In this document: piece after piece, positions 9,764 to 21,310 of the stretch | How the letters are laid out: every line of letters begins with the position of its first letter | Position numbering within the stretch: position 1 is the stretch's first letter | From: Linderina pennispora | Taxonomy: Eukaryota; Kickxellomycota; Kickxellomycetes; Kickxellales; Kickxellaceae | Length of the DNA stretch: 64,000 nucleotides | NCBI RefSeq assembly: GCF_002104995.1 | Contig: NW_024468269.1 | Location: 1 to 64,000 of the forward strand | Direction of reading: 5' to 3' | Made by a program: the position numbers and the translations under genes | The notes under the pieces: model-generated | What the model saw: the letters and a program-made list of their open reading frames with translations, nothing else | What the model was told of the DNA's origin: nothing | The model's database searches: none

Positions 9764-12289
9764 TTACTTTTTCCGTCCACCATTCTTCTTGGACTTGCGT
9801 TCGCGCGACTTCTGGGCACGCAGCTCCTTCTTCATGCGCCTATCTACCATCTTGTACTTGCCCGTGATGCCCTTGGGGCGCCCCTGGATGCCACGGTTGC
9901 TGTTCTTGGCCACCACCAGCTGCACCTTCTGCTTGGGCTTCGCCTTGGTCGCGCGCTTGATCATGCGGTCAATGCTGCGAGCCTTTTCGGCCTCAGTCAT
10001 ATCCTCGTTCTGGATAACGCCCTCAGCCTTCTTCTGCATGCCGGCAATACGCTTGGCCGCGCGCATCTTCTTGCGCGCCTTGGCCTCGGCCACCTTCTTG
10101 ATCGGGCGGGCGTCCAGGGCCCGCAGCTTCTCGCGCAGCATGCGCACGGCCTCCTTGGTGACAGGCAGTGTTGGCTTGTTGTGCCGGTTCTCATCGTCGA
10201 GGAACCATTCGGGCAGGTTCTGCGAGTCGTTGAATGTGTAGCGGTTAAAGTGCTTGTCGATGAGGTCGTGCTTTGACGACTTGCGGTTCGCCAGCTCGCG
10301 CACCATCGTCATGGCCTCGGGTGTTGCCAGATCATAGTCAGCCTCGCGCTGCTCGTCCTCCAGCTCGACGTTCTCTGGGTCGCTGTCGAACTCCTCAGCA
10401 GACACAACCTCAAAGTCGTCCGAGTCGCTGGCACCAACATCATCGGCGGTCTCTGTGACAGGACGCTTGCGCTTGCTACCAACCTCCTCGTCCGACAGGT
10501 CGTCGAGGTTGACGCCGCCCACACCCTTGAACATGGGCTGGTCGAACCAGATGGCAGAGTTCTTGGACAGCTGCGCAGGCGTGGCATTTACAATGTCCTT
10601 CTTGCCGCGCGAGCGCTTGGTGATCTTCTTCTCCTTTGCCTCACGCATCATCGACCGGATATCCTCATCCTCATCAGCCGACATCTCCGACTCGGCAGAC
10701 GCCTCTGATCCAGACTCCTCGTCGCTCGACCCGCTCTTCTCTGCCCCCTCCTCATCCTCATCGTCGCTGAAGCCACGGAACTCCTCCTCGGCAGCACGCT
10801 TTTTCTTGATGTCATACTTCGTGTCCATCTCGCGCTTACGGTCGACATACTCCGAGTACAGACCCTCAATCTCGTCCTCGAGCATGGCGATGCGCTCGCT
10901 GTCGGAGTCAACATCCTCGGCACGCTCCTCATCTTCAGACACCTCAGAGTCTGAGCCAGCAGGCCGCGAACCGAGCGACACCAGCGTCTCGCCAGCCAGC
11001 GCTGCCTCAACATCAATGTCATCGACATGGCCGCTGTGGAGGTCGCGGATCTTGCGCTTGTCGCCAACAGTCGACGACGCTGTGAACATTGCGTCAGCGT
11101 CCTGCTCCAGACCAATGTCTGTGGGGGTAGTCATGTTGAGCTGCATCTTGACCAGGTTGCGCTGGCGCTTGGCGTTCTGGCGCTTGCGCTCTTTGCGCAG
11201 CTTCTTCATCTCCTCGGTCGCTAGCGCGTCCAGCTCACCCTCAACATCGCTGCCATCGTCGCCTTCCTTCTCCTCGATCTTGGGCTTCTCCTCAGCCTTC
11301 TCGAGCTGGAACCGCTCGCGCAGACCCGCACGCCACTTCATCAGGGTGCGGAAGTCCTTCTTGCCAAGCACACGCAGATCCCTACACGCCAGCAGAATAT
11401 CCTCTGTGGTCTCGGGCAGCTTCACCACCTCCTTGGACTCGTCCGACACAAACTCCATCTCATTGGCACTGCCTAGAATACCCGCTGGATCGCGACTCTT
11501 GACAAAATCCATGGCATCAATCTTCTTGTGCAGCGTGTAGTCGCCGTCCTCGTAGCCCTCGCGGTGGCGCTTCTTCTTCTTGAGCTCAGGCGCAAAGATA
11601 TCGGTCGAGGTCATCGTCTTGTTGATCTCCAGATCCTCAAACACATACTTGGCGTCGAGGAACCGCGGATCGATTTTCTTGGGCGCAATGAAGTCCTGGC
11701 ACACAACAAAGATTTCGGCCGAAACGTTACGCGACGACGGCGGCTTGGTCGCCTCCACTTTGCGGAACAGCTGGTTGAACACCCAAATCAAACTGTTGTA
11801 GTCCTTGGACCGGAACACCTTGGTCACAAATGTTCCACCCTTACGCAGGAACTCTGTCGCCAGCTTCAGCGACATCAGCACCAGCTCTGCCTGCGAGTAC
11901 GCATCGTGCGACCAGTTGGAGCCGACATTGGGTGCACCGTCGTGCAACACCACATCTGCCTTCCATGTCTTCATCTCCTGCCGCAGCCGGTTGCGGCACT
12001 TGTCTGTCAAAATGTCCTCCGCAAATGTAATCACGTTCGGAATCGGTTTGATCGGAACCAGATCCACACCCAGGATAAGGCTCTGCACAGGCATGTACTT
12101 TTGCGCTACCTGCAGCCAGCCTCCGGGCGCCGCACACAGATCGATCAGCGCGCGTGCTGAGCCAAGGAAGTTGTACTTTTTGTTCAGCTGGATCAGCTTG
12201 AACGCCGAACGGGCGCGGTACCCTTGCTCCTTGGCCAAGTGGTAATACTTATCGAGACGTCCCTTTCCCGACTTCTTCTGGAAACCCAT
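9764..12289 (-). CDS. SPB1: 27S pre-rRNA 2'-O-methyltransferase Spb1 (FtsJ-like)
   Basis: An 841-residue nucleolar methyltransferase of 60S biogenesis that modifies the A-loop region of 25S rRNA; yeast Spb1 is the same length. The N-terminal RrmJ/FtsJ domain has the SAM-binding DLCAAPGGWLQVA, then LHDGAPNVGSNW, FVTKVFRS and SAEIFVV, which supply the K-D-K-E catalytic set. The middle is acidic and Glu/Asp/Ser-rich. The C-terminal Spb1 domain ends in a Lys/Arg-rich nucleolar tail. The start MGFQKKSGKGRLDKYY is the conserved Spb1 start; the 21-residue upstream hydrophobic extension is discounted. No frame breaks are seen. Confidence 0.95.
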   Translation of the reverse strand: MGFQKKSGKGRLDKYYHLAKEQGYRARSAFKLIQLNKKYNFLGSARALIDLCAAPGGWLQVAQKYMPVQSLILGVDLVPIKPIPNVITFAEDILTDKCRNRLRQEMKTWKADVVLHDGAPNVGSNWSHDAYSQAELVLMSLKLATEFLRKGGTFVTKVFRSKDYNSLIWVFNQLFRKVEATKPPSSRNVSAEIFVVCQDFIAPKKIDPRFLDAKYVFEDLEINKTMTSTDIFAPELKKKKRHREGYEDGDYTLHKKIDAMDFVKSRDPAGILGSANEMEFVSDESKEVVKLPETTEDILLACRDLRVLGKKDFRTLMKWRAGLRERFQLEKAEEKPKIEEKEGDDGSDVEGELDALATEEMKKLRKERKRQNAKRQRNLVKMQLNMTTPTDIGLEQDADAMFTASSTVGDKRKIRDLHSGHVDDIDVEAALAGETLVSLGSRPAGSDSEVSEDEERAEDVDSDSERIAMLEDEIEGLYSEYVDRKREMDTKYDIKKKRAAEEEFRGFSDDEDEEGAEKSGSSDEESGSEASAESEMSADEDEDIRSMMREAKEKKITKRSRGKKDIVNATPAQLSKNSAIWFDQPMFKGVGGVNLDDLSDEEVGSKRKRPVTETADDVGASDSDDFEVVSAEEFDSDPENVELEDEQREADYDLATPEAMTMVRELANRKSSKHDLIDKHFNRYTFNDSQNLPEWFLDDENRHNKPTLPVTKEAVRMLREKLRALDARPIKKVAEAKARKKMRAAKRIAGMQKKAEGVIQNEDMTEAEKARSIDRMIKRATKAKPKQKVQLVVAKNSNRGIQGRPKGITGKYKMVDRRMKKELRAQKSRERKSKKNGGRKK

Positions 12290-13175
12290 TGTGAAAATAT
12301 AAAGTGCTAAATTGAACCAGGGGAAAAGGAGCAAAGCTAGAGAAGTCCACAAGCCCGTACCAGCACCTCTGCTGAACGCTGGTAGGAACTTTTTTTTTTT
12401 TTCTCGTCTCTAATTCTGTTGATGAAGGTGATTTTATTCCCTATTAATCTCTTAATATGAGCAACATAAAATCAGCATCATCATGTGCCAGTGGCCGGGT
12501 ACTAGGTTCCGAACACCGCTTGCAACATACTCGGTATTGTCTGGCTCAAGATATGAATAAAATAGCTTGTATATTGCAAAAGGCGCAGCTCTCTCGCAAA
12601 TGTATGAGCAAGAGTAAAACTAGGTGCTGTAATGGGACATATGGTGCGCTGAGCTACTAATCCGTGGATTTGGTGCAAACGTCGCAGAGGCATCTTTTAC
12701 CCGGTTAGAAGTCGTCGTTTAGGATGCTGGCAATAGCTGAGGCGCGCATCGCTCAACTCAAGATAAGGGAAAGGAAGGGGTGGATGGTTTGTCACTCGAG
12801 GAGTATGGAGGATGGTAAACTGCTTTTTCTTCCGGAGGTGTGTAGTGAACACTATGCTCTTGGTTTCAGCCTGGCAACCCTGCCCACATGCCGACAAGCG
12901 GACCTCATTTCCTGAGCCTCCTGCAAAACAAAATGTGCACTCATTCCGTTGCAAAAGAGGAGGGCGAATCCGCCTGGCATTTGCTTCGGTCAACGATGTG
13001 GAGGCAGCCATGAGGGAAAGGGCACACACGCTCAGCACCCTTGGTTGTCCTTTGATATGCAAGAAACCAATTTGCACACCACACACATGTTGATCCTGCC
13101 CACATTCTGCCTCTTGCTCTAACCCTAGCTGCATGTTCTGCATTTTGGCGTAGAGGCGAGCAGCATTGCTTTTTC
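12290..13175. other. Intergenic region with T-run and one long open frame
   Basis: A run of 13 T (about 12391-12403) lies just upstream of SPB1. A 184-codon open frame on the minus strand (13251-12697) overlaps the 3' end of the unrecognised gene candidate. It contains no domain I can name and may be a chance frame or a missed 3' exon. Nothing else is supported. Confidence 0.3.
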
Positions 13176-15058
13176 TCAGAAATCCAACTCGGAGAAACCC
13201 ACATTGAGGCTTAGTACCAAGACAACCCACGAGGAGTCCGCATCTGACCACCTAGGATCCGCAATATCTACGAGCAACTCTGGTTACAGATGCGTACCAG
13301 ATCTTACTGGAATACCGATATATGTGCCAGCATATGCCAGTACTGGTGTTCTCGCTCACAGTACCACGCAAAGGACTCAACGAGGTTCTCCATCACACTC
13401 GAGAGCGGCTTTTGCTGGGGGTCAATCCTTATCGACGACTAAGAGCATTTCGACATCCCTTTCTTCCTCCGCACCCATTGTGTCGAAAAGCAGTTTACAT
13501 GGAGGTTGCAGAATATTTTCAGCAAATGAAATGTCGCCAAATTCAACCATGAGGGCTTGGAAATCTTGCCGTTGCAGATTGTCAGAACACACCGCCGCAA
13601 GCATCTGCTGGTCATGCGCTTGCATACGTCAGGCATCCCAGAGGTTGTCAGTTTTTCTTTTTCAACAGACACGCCCCTGGAACAACCAAAGATGATTCAC
13701 TGTGACAAGAAAAACCTGCTCAAGATTATTGCCATATCTGGGCTCAAATGAAAACCAGCATTACACACGGGCAATGTTGTCAGGTGCCATTTGGGTTTAG
13801 AGAAAATAAAAGACAACAGAATGCTTACCCTGGTCACGACTCGATACTCTTGGTACATGCCCACAGTTTGTTTGGTGGGCGTCTGTCCTATCACTATCTT
13901 TGCGATTGACATGCGGACGAACAGGTTGCTTCTCTGCATGCTGCATCTCCCGTCCCTCTTCACTTGCTCCTGACCCACTTTTACAGATGGGAGTAAAGAA
14001 GGTCGATGTCATGTGCATAATCGGATATGCATACCTGGCGATAAGCGCTGCTGCTGAAGAAGAAATCAAAGAAAGAACCGCTTGCAAAAGACAGAACTAG
14101 ACCTGCTCTCTCTTGTAGCCACCTGGGGGTTGCAACCCTCTCATCCTGCACTTCCTCATGGGATATGTTCCTTCCCAGCCATTTTCCCTCACTCTGGGTG
14201 TTCTTAACACCATGAGATCTACTGTCGATACTGTCAGACCAGACCCAGCTTCTGAGAGTTTATGGATATTAAGAACTCTCCTGAGTAGCATGTGTTTGCC
14301 GCCATGCTGTGTAATACTTTGCAGTTCACCAGAACATGGCCAAAAATATTGAAAGTGGGTGTTTTCACACTGTACTCCCAACGTGAAGTGCTGTCAGCTA
14401 GCTGGCACCAACAACATCCATTCAAGAAGTAATTGATAGCCTTGTAACAAAAACAGGCATGTCGGAATAGCCGAATGCCGAGTGACACAAAGTAAACTTG
14501 CATACAGACATCGCCCTCCTATGTTCCAGAGAGAATGGCCGGGCGAGAGCACTGTACGCACATGATTGTGCGGCAGTTGTTGGTTGGGAATGCTCATGAA
14601 AATCCATTTGTCCTACTCTCACTGACCGGCTTTATCGTATTTTGGAGAACAGCAGGTGTTTTTGAATGCAGTGGAAGCCCCTCCTCACGCCCTCCATGAG
14701 GTTCATTAGCTGGTGCCAAAGAAGCAAGTGCAAATCCGATACCAAGTGCTATGTGACCAACTTGTGGGGGATGGGATCTACAAACTTGTTTGGAGCAGTG
14801 GCTTTGTCCAAGCGAGAGGGCGTGGGTGGCATCTTCGGAAGTAAAAAAACAGGACAAGTTTCCACATACCGGCACATACCATTGTCCCCTTTTCACAAAA
14901 GGGTGTCTTCCGGTGTCCCGTGGCAATGGCAATCCAAAGAGGCATACAGGCGCTTTTCCTGAGAGGTTGTACGTCAGCAGGCAGAGGGGCTGATAGGGAT
15001 GTACAGAAATACACCACATGGGTAACAAGCGCTCCCTCTTTTTGGAGCATGTGAACAT
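13176..15058 (-). pseudogene. Unrecognised multi-exon gene candidate with frame breaks
   Basis: Several protein-like minus-strand frames follow one another and are separated by plausible GT-AG introns. Examples: GTAAGA...CCTAG at 13307-13252 (56 nt), GTATGC...AAAAG at about 14034-13985, and GTAAGC near 13825 opening an intron that ends at a CAG near 13660. The last exon gives a sensible C-terminus (SWVVLVLSLNVGFSELDF, stop at 13178-13176). Protein-like stretches include SDNLQRQDFQALMVEFGDIS and SVMENLVESFAWYCEREHQY. At least three one-base frame slips are needed (near 14250, 13616 and 13424). The first long frame begins at or before 15058. I do not recognise the family. It could be a real gene with sequence errors, a decayed gene, or chance. 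Confidence 0.3.
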
Positions 15059-15703
15059 GCTATTTTCTCGAGAATCTTACTGATGAGCAAGAGACTATGA
15101 GCTAAGGCAAGTGGCAATCGTCTTTATATGAAGGCATACAGCTCCTGAGTAATATAGCAGATATCAGCCTCATTTTGGAGCTGGGTACTGTGCCTTTTGG
15201 ATAGAGTATGCAACTCTCAACTTCGGTTTCTATTGAAGCGGTAAATGATGCTATCAAAGCCAATCTCTGCGTAGATAAGCCATCAGCGATCTCTGCCTAC
15301 AGGAGGCACCATGCCTGTCATCTGCTCCCTCCCCTCATGACATCCAGCGCTGCAATTGCCGTGACACAGATGTGCATCCAAATTGAGTTGAGAAGAGACA
15401 AGAAAGCTGCTGCTGTTTTTGCACACCTGCCTTGGTGCTGATTTTCCTTGCCATGCAGGTGGCAGAGCAAGAAATAGAAAGGGTATGCAGACCTACTTGT
15501 GTGCTGTGGATGGGAAGGTTGGGCACTGGCCAGGCCAGGTGAAATAATGTTACCCGTTTATAACTGTGACGGTATTTAAAAGCAGGGCAAGAGGGTTTTG
15601 CAAATTCCCTTACCACCCTCTGCCAACCACTAAAGTTAATTCATTTTCAAGCACAACACACCGGATAACTCTTCCATTCTATCCTTCTTGATTACCGTTC
15701 ACT
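15059..15703. other. Intergenic/promoter region
   Basis: This region lies upstream of the LRR-like gene at 15704. TATTTAAAAG near 15573 could be its TATA element. Open frames of 77 and 93 codons on opposite strands have no recognisable features. Confidence 0.35.
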
Positions 15704-17410
15704 ATGTACTTCCACGGTATACCCCATGGCGAAGCTACTGAGCTAGTAGCTCCCATGATACACACAGCCTTTAATAAAGCATGCCACAAAACATCCACTG
15801 TAGCGGACTTCGACCAGATAATCGCCTTCCACGACGAGTACCCCGAATATTCCCAGTTCGTCCGGTCACTCATGCACAGGGTGCCTCTCATCTTGGAGAG
15901 CATTGTTGAGAGTACGTGCGATGACAGCGATAGTAACATGAAACACTATCGTCGCTGGGTCAGCAACTGTGAATTTTTGCGCAAGCACAATCTGCTTTCT
16001 CTCGTTTCAGAGGTTCGCATAGTTCAGTTCAACAAGTGCCGCCAAGAACTCAACCTTGGCCAGGCGATTGAGGGCCTCCGTATCCCCCTTGGTGCCATAG
16101 TCAATACCAGTCTCCTAATGTTCTTGGGGTTTGGGTTGTTCACCGCTGGCGAAGGGCAAGATTTGGAAGCAGCAAAAGCCGAGGCTATGGATACAGTAGA
16201 TAGGATTCTCAGCCTCTGCCCGAATGTTACCGGTCTCTGGCATCATGGTCGTCACACTTGGAGCTCGTCGGCTGGGTTTGTTAGGGATATTCCTGGGGTG
16301 GGAAGCGAGATTATGCTGGAGCTTCATAGGAGACTGCACTCGCAGCTCACCATAATGCAGGTGATGCGTCCATTTCCGAAAGACCTTGCTGCGCCGTTTT
16401 CAGAGAATCTGCAGGTTCTTGCGTTGAACAGTAAGCTGATTCCAGAGCTCGTTAATCTGTCCAAGATCCCAGTCAACAACCTGCGCGAACTCGAGATACG
16501 TCACAATCACTGCAATGTTGATTGGACTCCGTTTCGGCTTGGGGCAGACGGGGTACTGAATTTCAAGCGGTTAGATAGACTTGCCTTGGAATTCGACAAA
16601 CCAGTTAAGGGTGTGGCCTATCGCACTCCACGCCTTGTCAATGTGTCGTTTCCGGTGAGTCTGGCGCAGGTGAAAATTAAAGGGCAAGAGCATTCCTACA
16701 TGGCTGTCGAGAATTACCTTGGCATAGCCCAGTGCCGTCCTCTGACGCTTGTCACAGAGCCAGATGGACTCGAGAAAATGGGTCTGCCCATCCTGCGGTG
16801 TGCTGCTTTGCTGAATGTGAGCGTTCGAGACATGCGCAAAGCCGGCCATACATCTTACCAGTCAAGAGGGTTCTATAGGCTCTTCGAGCATGGCCAGCAA
16901 TACATGTCAGGGGCACGAGTCACTGGCATGTATCACCCAATGCCGCCCTTGATCAAGTGGTCGTGGCTGCACTGGCTGCATTTGACTCCGGTTGTAGCGA
17001 ATGCGAATAGCATGTTGAACATCATCAGCATGCTCAAGCACCTGCAAGTTCTCGTCATTGATGCCTATTCCCTTGAACGTGGACATCTGATGGTAATGGA
17101 AAGCGGTCATCACTTTAAGGACCAGAGCAAGGCGTTTTCGGATATTGACGATGCTGTCAAGGATCTTCCAAGCCAGGTCAGCGACCAGCTTGTTCGTCTG
17201 GACATTCGGTCGCATAAGCCGCTGTGCACTTCTACCGTCGTACAAGTGGTCTCGCGCCTGCCTAACTTGACTAGCCTCGGAGTCGGCCCTGAGCATATCG
17301 GTGCTGTGACCCAGGCAATCGGTACGCGTGCATTCGGTAACCCTGAGAGGGGCTATTGTGCGATTGGTGTGCGCGAGTATTCTTCGCACATAGGGGTCTT
17401 TGACAGATAG
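15704..17410 (+). CDS. LRR-like protein, lineage-specific family
   Basis: A 568-residue single-exon frame. From about residue 150 it shows irregular repeats in which Leu-rich strands alternate with short turns (LCPNVTGLWHH, NLQVLALNSKLIPEL, HLQVLVIDAYSLE, LPNLTSLGVGPEHIG), the look of a divergent leucine-rich-repeat solenoid. Unlike the three tandem relatives at 42.9-48.6 kb it lacks an obvious F-box-like LPELPELVLVQI start, and its third-position G/C bias is weaker. A ubiquitin-ligase adaptor role is possible by analogy only. It stands alone between gene-poor stretches. Confidence 0.75.
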   Translation: MYFHGIPHGEATELVAPMIHTAFNKACHKTSTVADFDQIIAFHDEYPEYSQFVRSLMHRVPLILESIVESTCDDSDSNMKHYRRWVSNCEFLRKHNLLSLVSEVRIVQFNKCRQELNLGQAIEGLRIPLGAIVNTSLLMFLGFGLFTAGEGQDLEAAKAEAMDTVDRILSLCPNVTGLWHHGRHTWSSSAGFVRDIPGVGSEIMLELHRRLHSQLTIMQVMRPFPKDLAAPFSENLQVLALNSKLIPELVNLSKIPVNNLRELEIRHNHCNVDWTPFRLGADGVLNFKRLDRLALEFDKPVKGVAYRTPRLVNVSFPVSLAQVKIKGQEHSYMAVENYLGIAQCRPLTLVTEPDGLEKMGLPILRCAALLNVSVRDMRKAGHTSYQSRGFYRLFEHGQQYMSGARVTGMYHPMPPLIKWSWLHWLHLTPVVANANSMLNIISMLKHLQVLVIDAYSLERGHLMVMESGHHFKDQSKAFSDIDDAVKDLPSQVSDQLVRLDIRSHKPLCTSTVVQVVSRLPNLTSLGVGPEHIGAVTQAIGTRAFGNPERGYCAIGVREYSSHIGVFDR

Positions 17411-19462
17411 TATATCGTTGCTATCTCTTTCCTTATATTCTACCTCCAACTCCTGTTCAGAACGCCGATAGCGCAAGCGCTCGATATACTCCCAGTAAAG
17501 TCAGTAAATAAATCATATAAAAATATATGTGAATGTCATCTAAAACGACTAGTCGCCTACTTTATCAGCAGCATGGTGTGTGTGTAATTTACGAAAATAC
17601 AATGATATACGAAAATATATTGGCTGGAAAACGTTCAGAGTTTGTGAGCCTGGGGCAAGATGCGAGTGGTCTAGTTGGCCTTATTTATAGATCCACCTTG
17701 TGGCTGTGCTGCGACCCGCTTGCCACCAGTACGTCCTTTTCGGGTAGCAGTGCCTGTGTACGCAACAAACGGTGGAAGGTTGAAATGCTAGGACTTTTCT
17801 CTGACAGGAGCTGAGGAAGGCTGCTCGGACATCGGGGGTGGTAGAATGAGTGGCGCCTTTGCATGTATAGTGTTCCTATTATTGCAATTCTTGGAAATTG
17901 TCAGGCACGCATTAAGGAAGGTGTCATGCCTAAGCCACCAACAAAGCAGTAACGACAATGTCGACTTCTTTGTTCAAGGCGGGATGGATTGTACGCGAAG
18001 GAGTATATAAAGCTACTCGGTTGGTAAGTGTGATTGAAATGGACATCTTGGAACGACACTCATTTCAACATTTCCATTTGCATCTTTAATTTAGTCTTTT
18101 TGCGTCGACAGCGTTTTCACAATTATGCTCATCATCAATGTTCACTGCCCACAGTTTAGCTTCCACAGGACTCTGTTTGAAATAGAAGATCAAATCTCCC
18201 ATCAATATGATGAAGATTGGTAGTGCGAGTAGAAAAGCCGTTTTCGTATCCGAATACTCTAAACTGTTCAGAAACTCTATATCTCAAGATTGCAAGACAC
18301 AAGTCGCCTTTGTAATCCACTTCAATGGTCGCAAATCATAATAAATGAATCGCCAAATTGACTGTCTTACAAGGGTTCATATAGGCCTGCCTTCCCCAAA
18401 CGAGACAGCTGAACTGACCTTAGGAGTGCATAAGGGGCATCCACAAACAGGACAATTTCAAAATGCATACCTGTGCGAAAGATTCCTCCAACATAACTCT
18501 GTTTTCTCAACTCCTTTTGCCACCTCTTCCATTTTGCTGCGAGTCACTCCTAGCAGCGAAATCTGCCTATTGCTCTTCCAGCATCCACTCCTGTTTGCCC
18601 CCGGCAGTTTATGCAATCGGCTCGACTCACCCACCGGGTATCGCATACAGTGTACTCAGCTCTTGAAGGCACAGTGTTAACTTGGGGGAATGAGTGGTTA
18701 TCGAATATATGGAAAAATAGCTTCTCAAAATGACTGAGGGGAAGAAGGAAGGCTGGTCGTCTGTCTGGGCCTTTGTACGTATGCGTTTCGGCCTTGTCTA
18801 TGGTGGCGCAGGGGGACTCCGGACCCCGAATGTCAACACACAGTAATGGACAAACCTAACCGAAATGATAACTTTGTGTAGTTGCAGGCACACTGTTAAT
18901 CGAAATCAACATGTGCAACAACTAGGCGGGGAAGAACAAGCTGCTGCGGGAAGTAAGTGCTCAAATCCGCCCACATGTCGACATACACATATGTGCAAAA
19001 GTGAGAAATGCTGCTCACATTTACCATACAAACCCTAGCAGGCAAATCGGCATATAGGAAAGACCAATCCGACAAACCAGAAGTGAAAAATGTAGGCGGC
19101 ACTGCAGTTCAACTGACCAGACAGCGATGATGCGACTGATGATGAAACTAAGCCTAGTCCCTCTAAAATGGTTAGAGATGAACCACATAACACGCCAGAT
19201 TTAGTGACAAGTAATGGCCAGCCCTATCTTGAGCCCACATGTGGGGTGCAGGAATTTGTCGTGTACCAGTGAACCGGATGCGGAAACCTAGCCAGATTTC
19301 TGAGACAGTCCATCATAGCCACCCGAACATTAATGGCTGAGGTAGAGGAGAAGCATGCTGATTTCTATCCCTGAGCTAATTCCCTTGATTGCTCACTTTG
19401 AATCAAGTCAAAATATGGCGAAAATCAACCACTTCTGTGGCCAGCTTGGTTTAGAAACAGCT
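17411..19462. other. Gene-poor region
   Basis: About 2 kb with only short open frames (up to 111 codons), none with a recognisable motif. No tRNA or strong repeat is visible. It lies between the LRR-like gene and the convergent Rho-like gene and may hold undetected decayed sequence. Confidence 0.4.
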
Positions 19463-20083
19463 TCATTGAATAACACACTGGGCTCTGTCCGGCTGGCTAC
19501 AGCGGTGCTTGAAGTCCTTAGGAATCACAGCAGCCTGTGCACCACACTGAAATATTCTATCGATACCGCGGTAATCAAGAGCTGAGCACTCAACATACGC
19601 CCTAGCGCCAATCCTCTTTGCCATGCGTCGGCCCTCTGTCTCGGTGACAGGATGCGTTCCGCTTTTGGCCAAATTCTCGACGACGTCCATGTCGTTCCGC
19701 AAGTCTAGTTTCAGCCCAGCTAGAATAACTGGCAGCCCGGGTGCATATCGGACAATATCGGGATACCATTTTCTTGAGACGTTCTCGAGGGACATGGGGT
19801 TGTCGATTCCAAAACAGACGATTCCGACACTAGCTTTCCGGTAGGCTAGTGGTCTTAGTCGTTCATGATATTCCAGGACACTACCATCACGCAGAACCAG
19901 CTTTGTTGCATGGCCATCGAGATCAACAGTGGCCTGCCGAGCATCAAATTCGTACATTGGCATTGCCCTGTGAGTGGGGAAAACTTTATCCAAATAGGCA
20001 GCACACAGAGTGGTCTTTCCGCAATTGGTATCGCCAATTATGACAGTAGATGTCTCGGCATCGTTCTCTTTATCGTCGGCCAT
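19463..20083 (-). CDS. Divergent Rho-family-like small GTPase with altered G3 motif
   Basis: 206 residues with Ras-superfamily order: P-loop GDTNCGKTT near residue 17, an effector-like PMYEFDARQATVDLDG, the Rho-type RLRPLAYRKASVGIVCF, then AGLKLDLRND replacing (T)KxDLR, and ECSAL for G5. The C-terminus CVIQ is a CaaX-type prenylation box, so membrane attachment is likely. The G3 switch, normally WDTAGQEEY, reads LRDGSVLEY. The invariant Gly and catalytic Gln are gone, so normal GTP hydrolysis is doubtful. The frame is intact, which argues against simple decay. It could be an atypical signalling GTPase or a recent paralogue under relaxed constraint. Confidence 0.75.
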   Translation of the reverse strand: MADDKENDAETSTVIIGDTNCGKTTLCAAYLDKVFPTHRAMPMYEFDARQATVDLDGHATKLVLRDGSVLEYHERLRPLAYRKASVGIVCFGIDNPMSLENVSRKWYPDIVRYAPGLPVILAGLKLDLRNDMDVVENLAKSGTHPVTETEGRRMAKRIGARAYVECSALDYRGIDRIFQCGAQAAVIPKDFKHRCSQPDRAQCVIQ

Positions 20084-21310
20084 ACTTTAACGGGTACAAT
20101 CAGGTGCATGTATGTAGTTAGAACATTCCTATTCATTCCTAGTTTGTCAACGTCAATTTATTTCCTAGCTTGTCAAAGACTGCATGATGGGTGCATCATG
20201 AACCTGCACAATACTTACTGGCCTAGAGTAGAGCTTTTAGACATGGCCCTGAGAACTATGCTTCGTGGCTTGCAAGCAGTGTGGTTGTTTGAATGCCCAA
20301 TATGTGTAGACGCCAACCTACACAGCACTACTTATTACAGCTGGTGCAAAATATGGGATCTGTTCATTTGCATTTGCTTCGTTCCCATCATCAAAGAAGT
20401 ATCCCCACACGGAGTCATATATCCTGGAGATGAATTCCTGCGCTGTGATCCTGGCTCCCTCACTTGCATGATGTTTAGCTTTGCCCTTAAGTTTTGTTGG
20501 CCTGCCTGCCTTCTTTTCCTCATAGCTCATGGCACGGCAGTCTGTGTCAGCAGACAAGGGATGCAAAACAGCAACCTCATTAATGGAGGTGTTGTAAATG
20601 GGAACAACTATGATAGAAGGGGCAAGAAGGATCGTGGGGAGAGCAAATGCAAAGTGCATGACAAGATAAGGCTGCTAGTATTTTCGAGGCTAAGAATAAG
20701 GAATTATTGCTGCAGGTAGTGATCTGAAGGGTGAAAATATTAGCATCCTGTTTTTATATGCAACAGACTATAGTATTAGCTATCTACAAAGTTGTGTCAC
20801 TATTTGCTTCAATAGTGTCACTTGAACTGGATAGAGTCATATGGCTATAATTGTAAAGGGAATATTTCAGAAGATCTCTGATACACTACTATCCCTCCCC
20901 ACTGACCCCAGGTTCCCTAGATAACTATACATAGTACTCAAAAGGGATATGCCTTATGTGTGCCTCTGATTATAAACAATTCTCACAATTTATTATTGTA
21001 CTGTTTTCTAAGTATTGCTATATCTTGGGTAAGATGCACTTAGATAGATAGCCTCCTACAACTGTCTGGAATATATCTACTCTGAAAAAACCTTCACACA
21101 ATATATATTGAATATATGAAATATGCTATATGAAAGAAGGGAAGAGGAATCACCAGATGAAAAGGGCAGATGCCTATCTAAGTAGTAGTACCAGCTGCCT
21201 GGAATAGTATGGCTGGGCATTGTAGCCTAAGGGGGTTATACAGAGATACTTATCTGCCCATTAGCTATTTATGCATACTGGAACTATTGGCAATTTCAGT
21301 GAAATAAAAA

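Noticed and set aside
10455-11540. A 361-codon plus-strand frame inside SPB1
   Set aside because: It is antisense to the acidic Glu/Asp-rich middle of Spb1, which reads as a Ser-rich frame on the other strand.
13204-13695. A 163-codon plus-strand frame
   Set aside because: It overlaps the minus-strand gene candidate, is Ser/Thr/Arg-rich without domains, and lacks the codon pattern of neighbouring genes; the minus-strand reading is more protein-like.
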